From Glomus cerebriforme (taxonomy: Eukaryota > Glomeromycota > Glomeromycetes > Glomerales > Glomeraceae), in contig QKYT01001026.1 of NCBI GenBank assembly GCA_003550305.1, forward strand, positions 1 through 31,961: DNA of 31,961 nucleotides. The letters run 5' to 3'. Within the stretch, counting starts at the first letter, position 1. Every line of letters begins with the position of its first letter. The position numbers were made by a program, and so were the translations under genes. Shown here in pieces: positions 9,855 through 21,637 of this stretch. The notes under the pieces are model-generated. The model was not told the origin of the DNA. It did not search any database and was given only the letters and a program-made list of their open reading frames with translations.

Positions 9855-10944
9855 GCTTTGCATAATACTGTATCAGCAAATAAAAATTTAAAAAAGTATA
9901 CATTTTTAGAAGATGATTGGCAATATATTTTAGAGATACAGGATTTATTGCAGGTTATTATTGATTAACAGTTTTTATATGTATATGTATGTATGTATAT
10001 ATATAATGTTATTTTCATATAGTATTATAAAAAAGATTCTAATATATGTATCAGTCAGCAATATCTAACACTATCGTACAGTGTACCTATATACAATTAT
10101 TTATTAGATAAACTTGAAGACGAATATGATAAAAGAATTCAAAAAATAAAAGAAAGTAATAATTATAACAAGGATGATGAGAACGATGATGTAATATTAT
10201 ATGCCCTAAATTAATCAATCAAAAAAATAAAAAAATATTATGCATTTACAAAAGAAAAAATATATACAATAGTTACAGGCAAGTTTCATTTTGATTGTTT
10301 TACATAATTTATTACATTTATAATTAATTATTTAATTATATCTATTAATAATAGTAATGGATCCTCATTTAAAACTTCAACACTATATTGACAACCAATG
10401 GGAAGAACCATTTATACAGGATGCAAGATCATTAGTTACTAATTTGTGAGAAATCATATACAAGATTAATAATACTGAAGTTGAAGAATCTTCAGCAGAT
10501 GATTCAGATAATATTTTTGGTCGTATCTTTAAGAAACAGAAATTGATGATAGGGATGAACTTAAATTATACCTTAANGAGAAAATAGCTTCTGGAAAAAC
10601 AGATATTTTTTTATGGTGAAAGGTATATTAATATTATATTTAATTATAAAATATTATATAATTAATTTTATTGAATTTATTTTTTTTCTTATTTTTTCAT
10701 AATTATATGAGCTATTTCAGGTTAATTTATAAAATTAATAAATTTTCTATTAAATTATTTTGTTTACAAACTATTATTATTTTTTATAACTTTCAGTACG
10801 CCTATAGAGAGGATATTTTCAGATGGAATAGATTTGGTTGAATAAAAATGATATAGTCTTAAAGATGAAATTATATAGGAAATTATGTATCTTAAAGGAT
10901 GGTGAAAGTTTGATCTTAGTGAATCAATCATTATAAATGATTGA
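9855..10944 (+). pseudogene. hAT-family transposase pseudogene with retained introns
   Basis: Pieces in order: 9855-9953 (FLEDDWQYILEIQDLLQ), 10059-10278 (LSYSVPIYNYLLDKLEDEYD), 10355 onward (VMDPHLKLQHYIDNQW, near the family's VLDPRLK motif), a region near 10545-10620 ending DIFLW-stop-K where hAT proteins have a WW pair, and 10797-10944 (TPIERIFSDG, then SLKDEI and EIMYLKGW), the C-terminal dimerisation motif. Intron boundaries are still visible, including a GC-AG intron from 10279. In-frame stops occur in most segments; several sit where the family has W, R or Q. The N-terminal zinc finger and first catalytic Asp are not found. One ambiguous base (n) is at 10577. The copy is dead. Confidence 0.75.
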
Positions 10945-11039
10945 TTTTATAATAAAAAATAAAATAACAAATAAATTTAAACTATAAAATAATTAAACTT
11001 TTAAATTGTTTATTGTATAATTTTTATTCTAATAAATTG

Positions 11040-11215
11040 AGCTAGCTTGAGCTTTCAAGCTGAGCTCATTATCGACTCAAGCTTTTCAAGCTGAGCTCAT
11101 TGCTGGCTTGAACTCATTTAAGCTAGCTTATGAGCCACTAAGTCAATTTAAATGTGGCTTGGCTTGGTTTGAGCTCAGTTCAGCTTGAAAACTTGCAAGC
11201 TGGCTCAACTTGTGT
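11040..11215. repeat. AGCTTGAGCT-type subterminal repeat cluster
   Basis: A dense set of short direct and inverted copies of AGCTTGAGC, CAAGCTGAGCTCA, TTGAGCTC and GGCTTG occurs here. The composition is clearly more GC-rich than the flanks. Such clusters are typical subterminal regions of fungal hAT or MULE elements and bind transposase. It lies between the end of the hAT pseudogene (+) and the 3' end of the MULE pseudogene (minus), so it could be the end of either. Exact element borders and a target duplication could not be fixed. Confidence 0.55.
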
Positions 11216-13202
11216 GGAGTTTTATTTATCGTATGACCTCTTTCATCATTTACAATTGTAATAAAACCTGTTGAATTAGTAGGTAGATCTGAATTTAAAT
11301 TAAACCAACATGTATGAATATGCGAAATGTGAAATATTGCATTATTTAACTGAATAAGTACCCTAAACTGATGATAACATATCATTTCTTGATTAATGAT
11401 AAACATGCAGGTGCAAATTATCGTTACATCTTTAAGTATAATAACATAATATGATTTAGGAGTTTTTGATGCAATATATGATACTTCTTAAAGCTCAGTA
11501 TTATCAAAAAGGTCTCATAAACAAATTTGAGGTATATCATATGAATGCTCTAATATACCATTAAAATTACTTTTGTCATCTTCAACTTGATCAAGTGAAA
11601 TCAAATTAGCTTGATAAAGCAATGATTGATTTATTTGAACTCTATGGATTTACAACGGAATAGGCAACAGATTTGCTTATAATACAGAATCAAGTTCTTT
11701 AAAAATTATTTTATAAATTGATGGAAGCTCAACTGATGGATTTGATTTATAATAATTATTAATTCAGGTATATTGAGATTCTTTATCTAATTTGTATTCA
11801 ATGATTATTACTAGCTCTTTTAATAATGTGCCTTGATCAACAAGTTTTTTAATAATACCATTGATTGACTTTACACGCTGTGTACTTTTTATATCTGCAG
11901 TAAATATTTTTGATATACAATATTGAGCCCAAGATTTCTGATTAGAATAAAGTCATTTTTTAAGGTATATATGACATGGTTCATATTTGGTCAACATTTT
12001 TTTGATATTTTGTATCAAATTGTTCTTTACTATAGCTATTTCTCATTGTGTAAAAATCAGTCACAAAATTTGATACAGCTTCACTTCGAAGCTTAGACTT
12101 TGCTTTCTTTTTGACATTCTCAAGAAGATGGTAAACACATAATAAGTGATGTGTTTGTGGATAGACTGTCTGAATAGTTGCTATTATAGTTGGATCAATA
12201 TTAGTAAACAAAACCTTGGGTGAAAGGTTATTTGTTGCTTGCAGTGTACATTAGAAAATCCAATTAAAATTGGCCTGATTTCATATTTAGTCAATGTTTG
12301 TGCTACAATTCTTGTCTTATAATTATTATCTATAGTAACAAATAGACTTAGAGTCATCTCATATCGATTTGTTTTTAAGGTAGTGTTATATACAATGACA
12401 TTGTAAAATTTGGGCCATAAATCATTATATTGTTGGCTCATTATCTAAAATAACCCTGTAAGCTTATTAGCTAATCCTTCTAATTGTGATATAATAATAT
12501 AATCCAGATTATCTTCCCATTGCTTTAATAAATATAAAAGCATCATGACAGCATCAGTTTCATCATGAATTCTAATACTCCAGAATCTTTGAATTGCATT
12601 ATATAAATTCTTTTTTGCAATTTTATGCTGAAAAATTCTTAAACAAATAGTTTATATTGCTATTCAGCACCAAAATTTTCATTTATAATATAATGTTTGA
12701 TTTTGTCTATAATTTATTGCGGGAATCTTAGGTTTTTTGGTGCAAATTTAATAGTATCAGGATCACATTGATGGTTATGCTCCTGTATAAACTTGGTGAG
12801 ATGTATAAGATTTATACTTTTACTGAGATAAAAACTAGCTTGCCATGAACAATTGGTTTTGTATGATGTACAGTCTCAGTATGAACTAATATCTTCAACC
12901 TTCTTTGATTGATAAGTTCCAGATTTCCAGCAAATATAACCATGATATTGAATGATAGATTTATCAACAGGATCAACATCTTTATAACTTTTATTAGCTA
13001 CAAAATCATTTTGCTTTGCATATGAATCAATAATCACTTGGACTGATTCCCAATCACTGAATAAATCACTGATCTTTAATGTAATTTCATTTACATTAAC
13101 TATCTCATCATCTGTATCACTTTCATTAAAACTGGATGAATGATTTTCTGATACATTATAGATTTCTTTGAAATATAGAGGTGAGATTATTTCACTATCC
13201 AT
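11216..13202 (-). pseudogene. MULE (Mutator-like) transposase pseudogene with FAR1-type and SWIM zinc fingers
   Basis: On the minus strand the start MDSEIISPLYF is followed by a FAR1/WRKY-GCM1-like DNA-binding region (DWESVQVIIDSYAKQNDF, then C-x-W-K, NCSWQASF and EHNHQC; about 13053-12760). The transposase core lies at 12441-11981: VIVYNTTLKTNRYEM, then a frameshift, then LFTNIDPTII and HHLLCVYHLLENVKK. Further on is TQRVKSINGIIKKL (about 11888-11847). A SWIM-type finger, CTC then CYH, sits at about 11410-11365. By family expectation the catalytic triad would be D (YDTT), D (TD) and E (RVES). Here these positions read N, N and K, each a single G-to-A change. Several in-frame stops are also present. 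The gene is inactive; its C-terminus merges into the AGCT-rich repeat. Confidence 0.82.
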
Positions 13203-14519
13203 TGAGAAAATAGGAATAATGCAATATGGGCTATTTGCTATTTTTTAACAGGAATTATATAAGAGAGTGTATTTTAACTTATAGGCTATGTATATTTGCA
13301 ACCTAATAGAATAGTTACCACTTACCAAATAGAACAGTTAAAAAATAGAGTTAAGCTATAATATGTCTTTATGCAACCTGATAGAAACAGCTGAACTTGA
13401 ACTACTGAACAGAAGTAAAAGAAAAAAAAATGTGGCAGCGTCATGAGTATATAACAGAATACAAGCCACAGTGATACAATATGACATGAAGTTACTATTG
13501 TTTTAAACGAAGCAATTTTTTATTGTATATGATGTAACAATAAGCATATAAATGGGTAAATTATGCCACATGTTTGCGCAATGTTTATGCTTAATAAATA
13601 CTAATTAGTACAGCTAAAAATAAATTGTAACTACATATACATAATAATCAGGGGCTAATAATTTATAAACAAATAATAAATACGTAATACTAGTGGTGAA
13701 CACTAGTGGTGTTTCATAGTAAATTTCAATATTATTTCATTAATTTTGTAGTTTAGCATTCAAAATTTTTTTTGCTAATAAAAAAATATAACAAATTATA
13801 TGAAAAAATTTCAATTTTTTTTGATTTACAATAAGAATAGATATGATATTAATTTTTTTTTTAATATTTATTGTATTTATTAAAGTTGTATAATTGTAAT
13901 CATATATAGTATTTCCTGTATATTGTATCTTCTTTAAAATAGTATACAATTTCTCATTTAGTACCTATGGGTACTATTCAATTTAAAAAATCACATTTTT
14001 AATTAAGATTTTAGGTATAGTGCATCTTACTTATAAATCACAATAATGTAATGCAACTTTAATTATTTATAAATTAGAAAAAAAAATAATAATTTTGCAG
14101 AAACCCATGATTTATCATACAGTTAAGAAATTGCCATCAAATCACAACGATTTATTATCCAACATGTAGTAATATGGTATCAAATTATCTCGTGAAATTA
14201 TCGATAACATATCTTTATAAAGTTATAAAATGCTATTAAATAGGTAATAAATAGGTGGTAAATAATATCAAGAATTAGTAGTGAAAATTAATTTAAGATA
14301 TTTCTTAGATGTATTAAATATTATTTAGCAATGAATCTGCTAATTTATTTTATTCATATTTTTTATATAAATTTTATTCTGTATGATAATTTTTAACATT
14401 AGAAAAAGCCTTATGTATTATGTGATACACATGATATTATAAAATAATTATAGTTTGATCTAAACTTTTTTTAACTTAGCGATCATTAATATAAAAATAA
14501 ACTATTTTTAACTTTTAAA
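13203..14519. other. Non-coding AT-rich stretch
   Basis: No gene is supported. The nearer part is presumably the 5' terminal region of the MULE element. A short direct repeat ACTAGTGGTG occurs twice at about 13690-13711. A fragment similar to the foldback at 5245 occurs near 14190. Open frames here, such as minus 13949-13740, are Ile/Lys/Asn noise. Confidence 0.45.
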
Positions 14520-14815
14520 CTTTTTTTTCCAACAAAAATCTTTCCTTTCGCCTTTTATCTTTTATTTCCTCCCATTTATTTCCTTCATTTTTCTCTTTAT
14601 TCCTTCTTCCTTTCATTGTTTTATATTTTTTTAAAAAAAAAAAAATTTTTTCTGTTGAAAAAACTGCTTTATAATTTGCTTCAAAAAAAAAATATTTTTT
14701 TTACAGTTTTTTAACCACCATATTTTTAATTTTTTTTTTATAAAAAGATAAATTTCATTTTTTTTTCCTTATTCTTTCCTTCTTCTCTCATATTTTATTT
14801 AAAAAAAAGTTGAAG
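14520..14815 (+). repeat. Long pyrimidine-rich tract
   Basis: Nearly 300 bases are dominated by T with C (blocks such as TTTCCTTTCGCCTTTTATC and TTCCTTCTTCC), interrupted by short A-runs. It is low-complexity sequence. On the plus strand it resembles an extended splice polypyrimidine region and precedes the array of short exon-like blocks at 15095-16110. Confidence 0.6.
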
Positions 14816-15094
14816 AAAACTCACAAAAAAAATCAAATTCTATAATGATAATGAAATGTTATAACATTTCAATTTTTTCTTTTTTATCAATAGAGGTAAA
14901 GTGTAAGGACCGTGTATACTAAGGGAAATTTCTTTACAATTTTCACCCTTATAAACCAATAATCTTATATGACAAGTTACATTTTTCTATATAGAGGATG
15001 TATATGTAATTTATAGAATATATTTGTCATATGACACTTAATACAATAAATATGTTTAATTTGTCTTATCAAAAAATTTTTTCTTTTTCTTTAG

Positions 15095-16110
15095 GCAGCT
15101 CCCTTGGTCTCCTATGTAACATTTCATAAGTTTTAAAAAAAAATTTTTTTTCTTTAATTTATTTTAACAAACAGTTACTAACAGTTCATTTTTTTTAGGT
15201 AGTTCTTTGGGTCTCTTTAGACGCGTGAGATTTCATTTTTAGTAAGTTTTTTTCTCTGTTTTAGTTTATTTATTCTAATAAAATGTACATTAACTTCAAT
15301 TTTATTTTTTTTTTTAAATAGGCTGAATATATGGAAAAGAAAATCAGGATATATGGTTTTGAATTTAATTCTTTTATTTTAGATAACTTGTCTAGATGGA
15401 AGGATGAGATTTCGATAGGAAGTTTTTTTTAAATAATTTTGTTTTTCATTTTTTTTTAAATATCGATGAGGTACCTTTTCTAAGTTTAGGGATTTTGTAG
15501 GATATCATGAGAATTAAATTAAATCAAGTTCCTGTTGATTGGATTAAAGATGAGTACCCTCCATATGATACCTTTGTACTATTGAAGACTGAATTCAGTA
15601 ATCTATCTTTTGATATTTCAAGTATAATTTGGACAATAGTTAGATATTGGATGCATAAATTCTTGGTGAAAAATCAGTTAATTTGTTTTTCTTAATGAAA
15701 TGTTTTCTAATGGTTTATTTTCTTTTTTTAGACAGCCATTTTTTTGGATTACTTTAAACATGTGAGAATTTGGTAAGTAGGTTTTCTTTGAGCTAACTAT
15801 TTTAACAAAACATTCATTAGCATTGCAACTTTTTTCTTTTAGATACATAAGACAGATAAGTTTTGAAAAAAAAAGTTTGAACCTTTAAAAAAAATGGATT
15901 TTAACTTTTTTTTTATAAGAACTTTGGCTCCAACTTGAATACAGAAGAATTGAAAAGTTTTCAAAATTATTTGCAGATGCAGACCTTAAAAACATTTTAT
16001 TAATATTTTTTTCCTATTATATAGGTTTTGGCTCATATATTTAGTGTTTCAAAATTTTTAAACTTTCTTTTTTGTATATTCAGGCAAACTAGATCATCAG
16101 AAAAGATAGA
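15095..16110 (+). other. Array of short exon-like blocks with strong splice sites; coding status unclear
   Basis: Several short blocks are bounded by T-rich acceptors and often by GTAAG donors: 15095-15130 (A), 15199-15241 (B), 15732-15772 (C) and 16084-16110 (27 nt, between TATTCAG and GTAAGT). Blocks A, B and C resemble each other: A and B share GYAGYTCYYTKGGTCTCYT, and B and C share CTTTARACRYGTGAGA. A good branch-point-like TTACTAACAG lies before B. Two small frames in the same region look protein-like: 15331-15432 (MEKKIRIYGFEFNSFILDNL) and 15507-15695. No domain is recognised. It could be a decayed multi-exon gene, a non-coding transcript with duplicated exons, or repeat debris. Confidence 0.35.
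15507..15695 (+). CDS. Hypothetical ORF / exon fragment (62 codons)
   Basis: The frame begins MRIKLNQVPVDWIKDEYPPY and continues FVLLKTEFSNLSFDISS. Its Pro, Asp, Trp and Glu content is unusual for random frames in this AT-rich DNA. An acceptor-like TTTTGTAG ends at 15500, six bases before the ATG, so it may be an internal exon rather than a start. It sits inside the array of exon-like blocks described above. The family is not recognised and there is no signal peptide. Confidence 0.3.
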   Translation: MRIKLNQVPVDWIKDEYPPYDTFVLLKTEFSNLSFDISSIIWTIVRYWMHKFLVKNQLICFS

Positions 16111-17499
16111 GTAAGTTTCAACATAAACTTTACTTTTTTTGATTTTTAAAAAAAGAAAACATATTATTGACGTTTCTTTATTTTCTTTTTGTAGGATTCA
16201 AGTTCTGACTACTGAAAGATTGAGTTCATTATGAAATTTAGTTTTATTTGATTTTTTTGAACTTCAGAAAGTATTTTAACGAATCCTTACTAATATCTCC
16301 TTTATGGGAATATAGGAATCCAATAATTAATTGTTATTATAGAAAATGTTCACTACTTATCTTTATTAAAAAAGAAGAACAGCTACTTCCTTGACAATCA
16401 TTTCATCAACAACTAGAGTCTTGTAATACAATATCAGAAATTACTTTATTTGCAAAAAATTAATAAAGAGTGAGAAGCAAAAATCTTAGAACTTCATGAT
16501 AGAATTATAAAGAATAAATGTGAGTTTCAAAATAATTTCAAAACTAAATTTAAAAAGATGTTTTAATAACATTTTTGTTCATCTCTTTCATAAGACACCA
16601 GCCCGCCTTTGTTACTGGAACCCCAGAGGTGTATTTCAGAATACTTTCAAAGACTTTCTTTTTAAAAAGCATTTTAATAAGTAATAACCTTTATTTATTT
16701 ATTTTTTTTTAAAAAAAATTTGAAAAAAATGTTATTAATAGAGTTAAGAGGACATTTAACATTATATGAAATTTATATCTATGTTTATTGAACAATTTAG
16801 TTTTATTTATAGATTAGAATAATTCATATGATTAGATTTAGAATAGAACAATTTAATATTTCTAAAATAAAGTTTATTATAGTACATCAACTTTAAAATA
16901 AATAAACTATAACTTTACTGCAACTTTAATATTTGTTTACTATAACTTAAACATGCATTTAATATAATTTTTAAAATATATATTTACTATATGTTTTTGA
17001 TTTCAATACTATTTTTGCACGAGCTGGTTAAATCAGGTAATAATTTCCTTAATATGTAGCAACTTTATACATATGATTCATGTAAACTTATAATCAAGAT
17101 TTGGTTACAATATGGTATTAAATCTTTATGATAAGTTTTATAATAAAGTTTTGATATAGTTATAATATGGTTTTGATTTTAAAAGTTTTGCAAAGAAATT
17201 ATAAAATTAAACTGATAAATTAATAAAATATAATATATAGATCATTTTTAATAGTTTTATTTTTTTTAAAAAATAATCTATATTTAAATTTATTTCTGCT
17301 TAAAGTTCAGAAATATGCATATAAATAACTGAATTTTTATATGAAAAGTAATATATTTTTCATAAGATCAATTAATGATAATGATAACTTGCCTGTCTAA
17401 ACAAAAAATTCAGTACAAAAAATAAGAATAAAGTGATAATGAAAGATTTATAAAAAAATTATGGCTTATTAATAATAACTTGGGAGATAATAATAATAA
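16111..17499. other. AT-rich, no gene seen; one MITE fragment
   Basis: The only recognisable items are a possible exon-like block after TTTTTGTAG at about 16194, a fragment of the 8556 foldback module at 16394-16417 (GACAATCATTTCATCAACAA), and a small less AT-rich patch at about 16597-16640. That patch was checked for a tRNA and rejected. The rest is low-complexity AT sequence. Confidence 0.4.
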
Positions 17500-19640
17500 T
17501 TGGAAGGATAATGATAATAGCAAATGGGATTTTAAAGTTAATTATTTGGATAAAAAAACTGCTTATTATCAAATAAAAAAAAACTCCTTAAGTTAATTTG
17601 GTTAGATAATGCATATCTAGAAATAAAGAAATGCAGACTTTATCTTTCTAAAAAAATGAAGAAGTCAACATATTTTGATAAATATAGATTAAGTAGTTTA
17701 TTTATAAAAATCATAAAGAAACTGTAAAAATAACAATTGAATAAATCAACTCTAGATGATTTTACAGAGATTTTGGATGATGAGAAAAATGAGAAATGAA
17801 ATTAACTTATTTTAAATAATAAAATCAAAAATTTGAAAATTGAACTTCAAAAATAGCAAAAAGTATTAATAGTAATTAAATATAACAAGAAGCATGTAAT
17901 TTTGAGTATTTAAGAAGATTAGATGAAAATGGAAAAGAAAAAACAAAAGCTAGTAAAAAAATTATAAAATTAGTTTATATTAAATATGCATTATATAAAG
18001 TCTATTCAATACTAAATAAACTATTAATTATCTGGAGTGAAGCGAAAGACTATATATGTTTATGTAAGATGATAAATGATTAAGATCACATGACGATTTC
18101 TGGTTGTTCACATGCGTAAATTGACAAATAAAAATTGTTGTTTTGGTTATTTTGATATTACATTGGATAAGATATACTGATAACAATAAATAATATCATA
18201 TAAAAAGTTTTTTTTCTCAAAGTTCTGGACTTACAATGGTTTCCATTGCTTAGTTTTAGTATAATTATCTTCTGGTAAACCATTAAGAGAAATATCAAAA
18301 AACCATTTGGTTAATAGATGATAAAAATGTAGCAAAAAAGTGTTGTTCATGAATTTGATTTCAGGGTGGAATAACAACTTTATTAAAGTTTAAAGAATTC
18401 ATTGAGCAAAAATTGCTTATCAATATAGGAAAAACAAAAAAAAAAATCATACATATGGCAATATCAGCATGTTAGTTAAATATACTTGACTTTTCTTTTC
18501 AATCACAAAAATAAGGTAAAAATAATTATTAATTATAAATTATAAATATAAAAGTTAACAAATTAAACTAATAAATATATTATAATAGCCATGATCATCC
18601 CAATATTATTGAATATCAAAAATTATTTTTGAAAGAAAATGTTCAATTATGAAAAATATATGGCAGTATATATGGAATAAATTCCATCAGTTTTAGGATC
18701 TAATAATAAGAAGATAATTCTTGTGATACATAATGAATATATATTTTATTCTAATGATAGAAAATAAGACATGTAAGCAAAATCAAAAGAGCTTTTATTA
18801 CATAAAAAAGGCAACAGATGTTCAATTAAAGTTAGTGAATTTTTATTAGAAGAATGTGGTTGACTTAAACTAAATATTCAACAAATTCAAAAAAATCCAT
18901 CCATACCTTAAGAAGCACACATTTATCTTTAGCTAGATAAAAACTAAGAGATAAATAAACATTTAATAAATCAAGTTCAAATCAAAGCTATCCCAACTTT
19001 TGAGGTACTCTTTTCTAATTGTATTGGGTTTTTTGTTTTTGATAATAGTTTAAATCATGCAGCATTTAAATCTGATACTCTTGTGGCCAGTAAAATGAAC
19101 TTAAAGCTTAGGAAGATAACAACAAAAAATGAAAAATATGATTTTTGGATTAAATAATTAATATTAATCAATGATAAATGATAATGGTGAACCCAAAGGA
19201 ATGAAACAAATATTAATTAAACATGGATTGTGAAGGGATGGTCTAAATGCTGATTGTAAGTTATGTGAAGACAAGATACATGATATAACTTGAACAGATT
19301 GCTATGCATGTTAAATTATCTCTTTACAACTTGATTTTCTGGCACAAAAAAGTGCATTGGAGAAAATAATATTAGAAGCTGGTCATAAGATTATTTTTTA
19401 TCTAAAGTTTCATTGCAAATTAAATTTTATTGAATGATATTGGGATGCTGCAAAAAAGTATACTCAAGAAAATTGTGATTATTCTTGGCAGGGTTTGTAG
19501 CATATTGTTCCTGAAGGTTTAGATTCTGTTGGTATAACTACAATAAGAAAGTTTGTCCAAAAGGCATGACGTTATATGGACCTATATAGGAAGAGGATTA
19601 CTGACAAATTGGCAGAGTATGCAGCCAAAAATATTTCCTG
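17500..19640 (+). pseudogene. Fungal DDE endonuclease-type transposase pseudogene
   Basis: Motifs occur in the family's order, in shifting frames: an N-terminal part (about 17890-18050: EDLDENGKEKTKASKKIIKL, then KYALYKVYSI), a helical part (about 18365-18520: LLKFKEFIEQKLL, FSFQSQK), a first catalytic block (about 18725-18770: LVIHNEYIFYSNDRK), a second (FFVFDNSLNHAAFKSDTLVA at about 19030-19085) and a third (FHCKLNFIE-stop-YWDAAKKY at about 19410-19460), then VPEGLDSVGITTIRKF. The expected first Asp (HDE) reads Asn; the Asp of FDN and the Glu of NFIE remain. TGA and TAG stops fall at expected R, W or Q positions (GLQHI and KxWRYM contexts). The N-terminal and central parts are separated by a repeat insert at about 18083-18270. 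It is a dead copy. Confidence 0.72.
18083..18270 (+). repeat. Dispersed repeat, copy 2, interrupting the DDE pseudogene
   Basis: This resembles 9082-9205: AAGATCACATGAC here against AAGGTCACGTGAC there, then ACAAATAA, TTGTTGTTTT, TTGATA and ATGGTTTCCATT blocks in order. It falls where transposase coding similarity stops (about 18055) and resumes (about 18365), as expected of an insertion. Another GTCACGTG pair at about 19688-19703 may belong to the same terminal family. Confidence 0.45.
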
Positions 19641-19849
19641 ATCATGTAATGGCAGAATTAAAATAATTTTTTAAAAGTCATACGAAAGTCACGTGTAGGT
19701 CACGTGCAATTGCATATGCAATGGCATACGGTAATTAGTAAATTTTATTATTTCAAAATTCACCAATTACAAAATTGCACAGAGCACACAGTATGTCTGA
19801 AATCACACGGAAGAAAAAAAAATTTTCTTAGTTACGAATTAACTTAATC

Positions 19850-19989
19850 GAATTCTTGCGTAAGGAAGAAGACTTTGAATTTAGTGAGGTGGTTATAAAA
19901 TTTTAGAAAAAGAGATTAATGGCCATGACATTTTCAAGATAACCAAGGAAGGGCTTGACAGAAATGAAACTGGGTATGGACTTCACTAA
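19850..19989 (+). pseudogene. SAM-like domain exon relic with one frameshift
   Basis: The frame reads EFLRKEEDFEFSEVVIK and then hits a stop. Adding one base in the A/T run restores a second frame, ILEKEINGHDIFKITKEGL followed by D. Together they resemble the start of SAM-like domains found in many arbuscular mycorrhizal proteins (FLR...DLEL, then I-x-G-x-x-F-L-K-L-T). The rest of the domain is only weakly visible to about 20030. It is a fragment, not a working gene. The domain call rests on pattern memory and is moderate. Confidence 0.45.
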
Positions 19990-20000
19990 GGAAGAAATTA

Positions 20001-20690
20001 AGATTGTTCTTGTCATAAACAAGGTGTTAGGATTTCACTCGTAGCCACCCAATTAACAAAAAATTTCCGGAGTTTAAGCTTTGAATTCTTTATAGCGATA
20101 AAAAAAAATTGGGCCCTGTTGTAATAATAATGAAGATATTTGCTATAAATATATTTCAACAATCCCACACCGCGAGTGTTTTCTAATCTCGCCTCAAAAT
20201 GACAGCATAAAGTTCCGGTCGTATCGACTATGCGATCAAAAAAATAGTGAAGTAGTAATTAGGAAAAGAAGGTGCCGCGCGATGCAATGTGCGATGTAAG
20301 TGGCGTTAATTTTTGTTCTTTCCACTTTGTTTGTATACTAAGCATTACTATCGTTATAGACGAACTATGATATGAAGAGAACGAAAGCATTCGAGTCCGA
20401 GTTTACGGTATCGAGAAAACATTTTTAAACTTTCTTTTATAAAACTATTCACGGACTAGTACTTCATTCAGCTATCTACTTTACGAGCAAGATGCCGAAC
20501 TATGTAAAATACGAAGAGGATTTAGAGGTGATAACGTTAATTTATCGACAAAAATAGATTATTAGTATAAAAAAAAAAAAAATTTGAAAAGAAAATTTTT
20601 TATTAAATTCTCAATTGTATTGTTTATGTTACAATAGTAAAAAAAAAACAGATGTGGTGATAATCATATATAATTATATGCGATAAATGA
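20001..20690. other. Non-coding, downstream flank of the DUF3455-like gene
   Basis: No coding frame is supported. Base composition is less AT-rich at 20160-20520, with blocks such as GGTGCCGCGCGATGCAATG, suggesting either an older coding relic or an insertion. A long A-run lies near 20570-20600. Confidence 0.35.
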
Positions 20691-21637
20691 TCATTGAGAC
20701 TTATAATATAAATGAGTAGTAGCGGTGGGAATGCGACAAATGTATCCATCGGGATCTATAAAATAAAACGCGAAAAAAATAAATGTGTGATAAATTTTAC
20801 AATTATAATAATAATTAATGTAAAGTAAAACATACGAGAACCCGCAGGAGGGTCTTGTTCTTTACCGCTGAAAATACTTTGAATATAAGTAATATCAGAA
20901 AATGAAGTTCCTTCATGAGTCTATCGATTATATTAATATAATAATATTAACATTAGTTATAATAACAAATTTATTATTTAAGATGCAAGAGAAAACATAC
21001 CTCAACTTGACCTAATGTTCCACGAATAGTCTTTAATTTAGGATGAAAATCGACAGCAATCGTTTTATTAGCTATTAATGAGTTATCTCCTGGAATGGCA
21101 GATTTCACCACTCCTTTAAGATCTTTACCAGCTGTTAGGTGAAATAATAAATTTGATCAGGCTAGAATATTATAAAGATTAATATTTATTAAATAAGAAT
21201 GCATACATTGATCCACTGAGCCACCTAAAAGCGTAGCCACGATTGAGTTTGGATCAAAGGAGATGTCTTTAGGGTCATTAAAATAAAATGACTCTCCATT
21301 AGCTATAATAAAGACGTGAAATAATGAGAAGTTTGAGCCGATTTGAATTTATTTATTAGATGTACGAGAGTAGTCCCCACGTCATACGAGATATTAAATA
21401 AAATACATACAAACGATCCAAGTAGAGTCACTTGCGTTAAACTTATAATCAATTACTCCGATCCCAAACAAGACGAATTTGAAAACGTTTCCATCCGGGA
21501 CTTTGAGAATTTCTGGAATGGTTAGATTTTCAGGAAAATCTGTATTCAGGAATATAATGAATATAGTGTTAACTATGCGATCTTAATATTAAATAAAGGC
21601 TTAATTGACATTTACTAGTATCAGTTCCAATTTTCAT
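20691..21637 (-). CDS. DUF3455-like protein, six exons
   Basis: Exons on the minus strand are 21637-21616, 21539-21411, 21302-21207, 21131-21001, 20920-20836 and 20755-20691. All introns are GT-AG and phases close exactly to 175 residues ending in TGA (20693-20691). Key segments are FPENLTIPEILKVPDGN and FKFVLFGIGVIDYKF near the start, SFYFNDPKD, then IPGDNSLIANKTIAVDFHPK, then FSDITYIQSIFSGKEQDPPA and DGYICRIPTATTHLYY at the end. The C-terminal pattern (T-Y-I-Q, a Gly/Pro-rich turn, C-x-x-P-x-x-A-x-x-x-x-Y-Y) fits DUF3455, a fungal and bacterial family of unknown function whose members are often secreted. No signal peptide is visible here. The first coding exon is only 22 nt, so an earlier exon may have been missed. 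The function is unknown. Confidence 0.75.

Noticed and set aside
13740..13949. Minus-strand 69-codon frame
   Set aside because: It is made almost entirely of Ile, Asn, Lys, Tyr and Thr, as expected of random AT-rich sequence.
16597..16640. Less AT-rich patch considered as a tRNA or SINE promoter
   Set aside because: No A box or B box with correct spacing, and no cloverleaf could be drawn.
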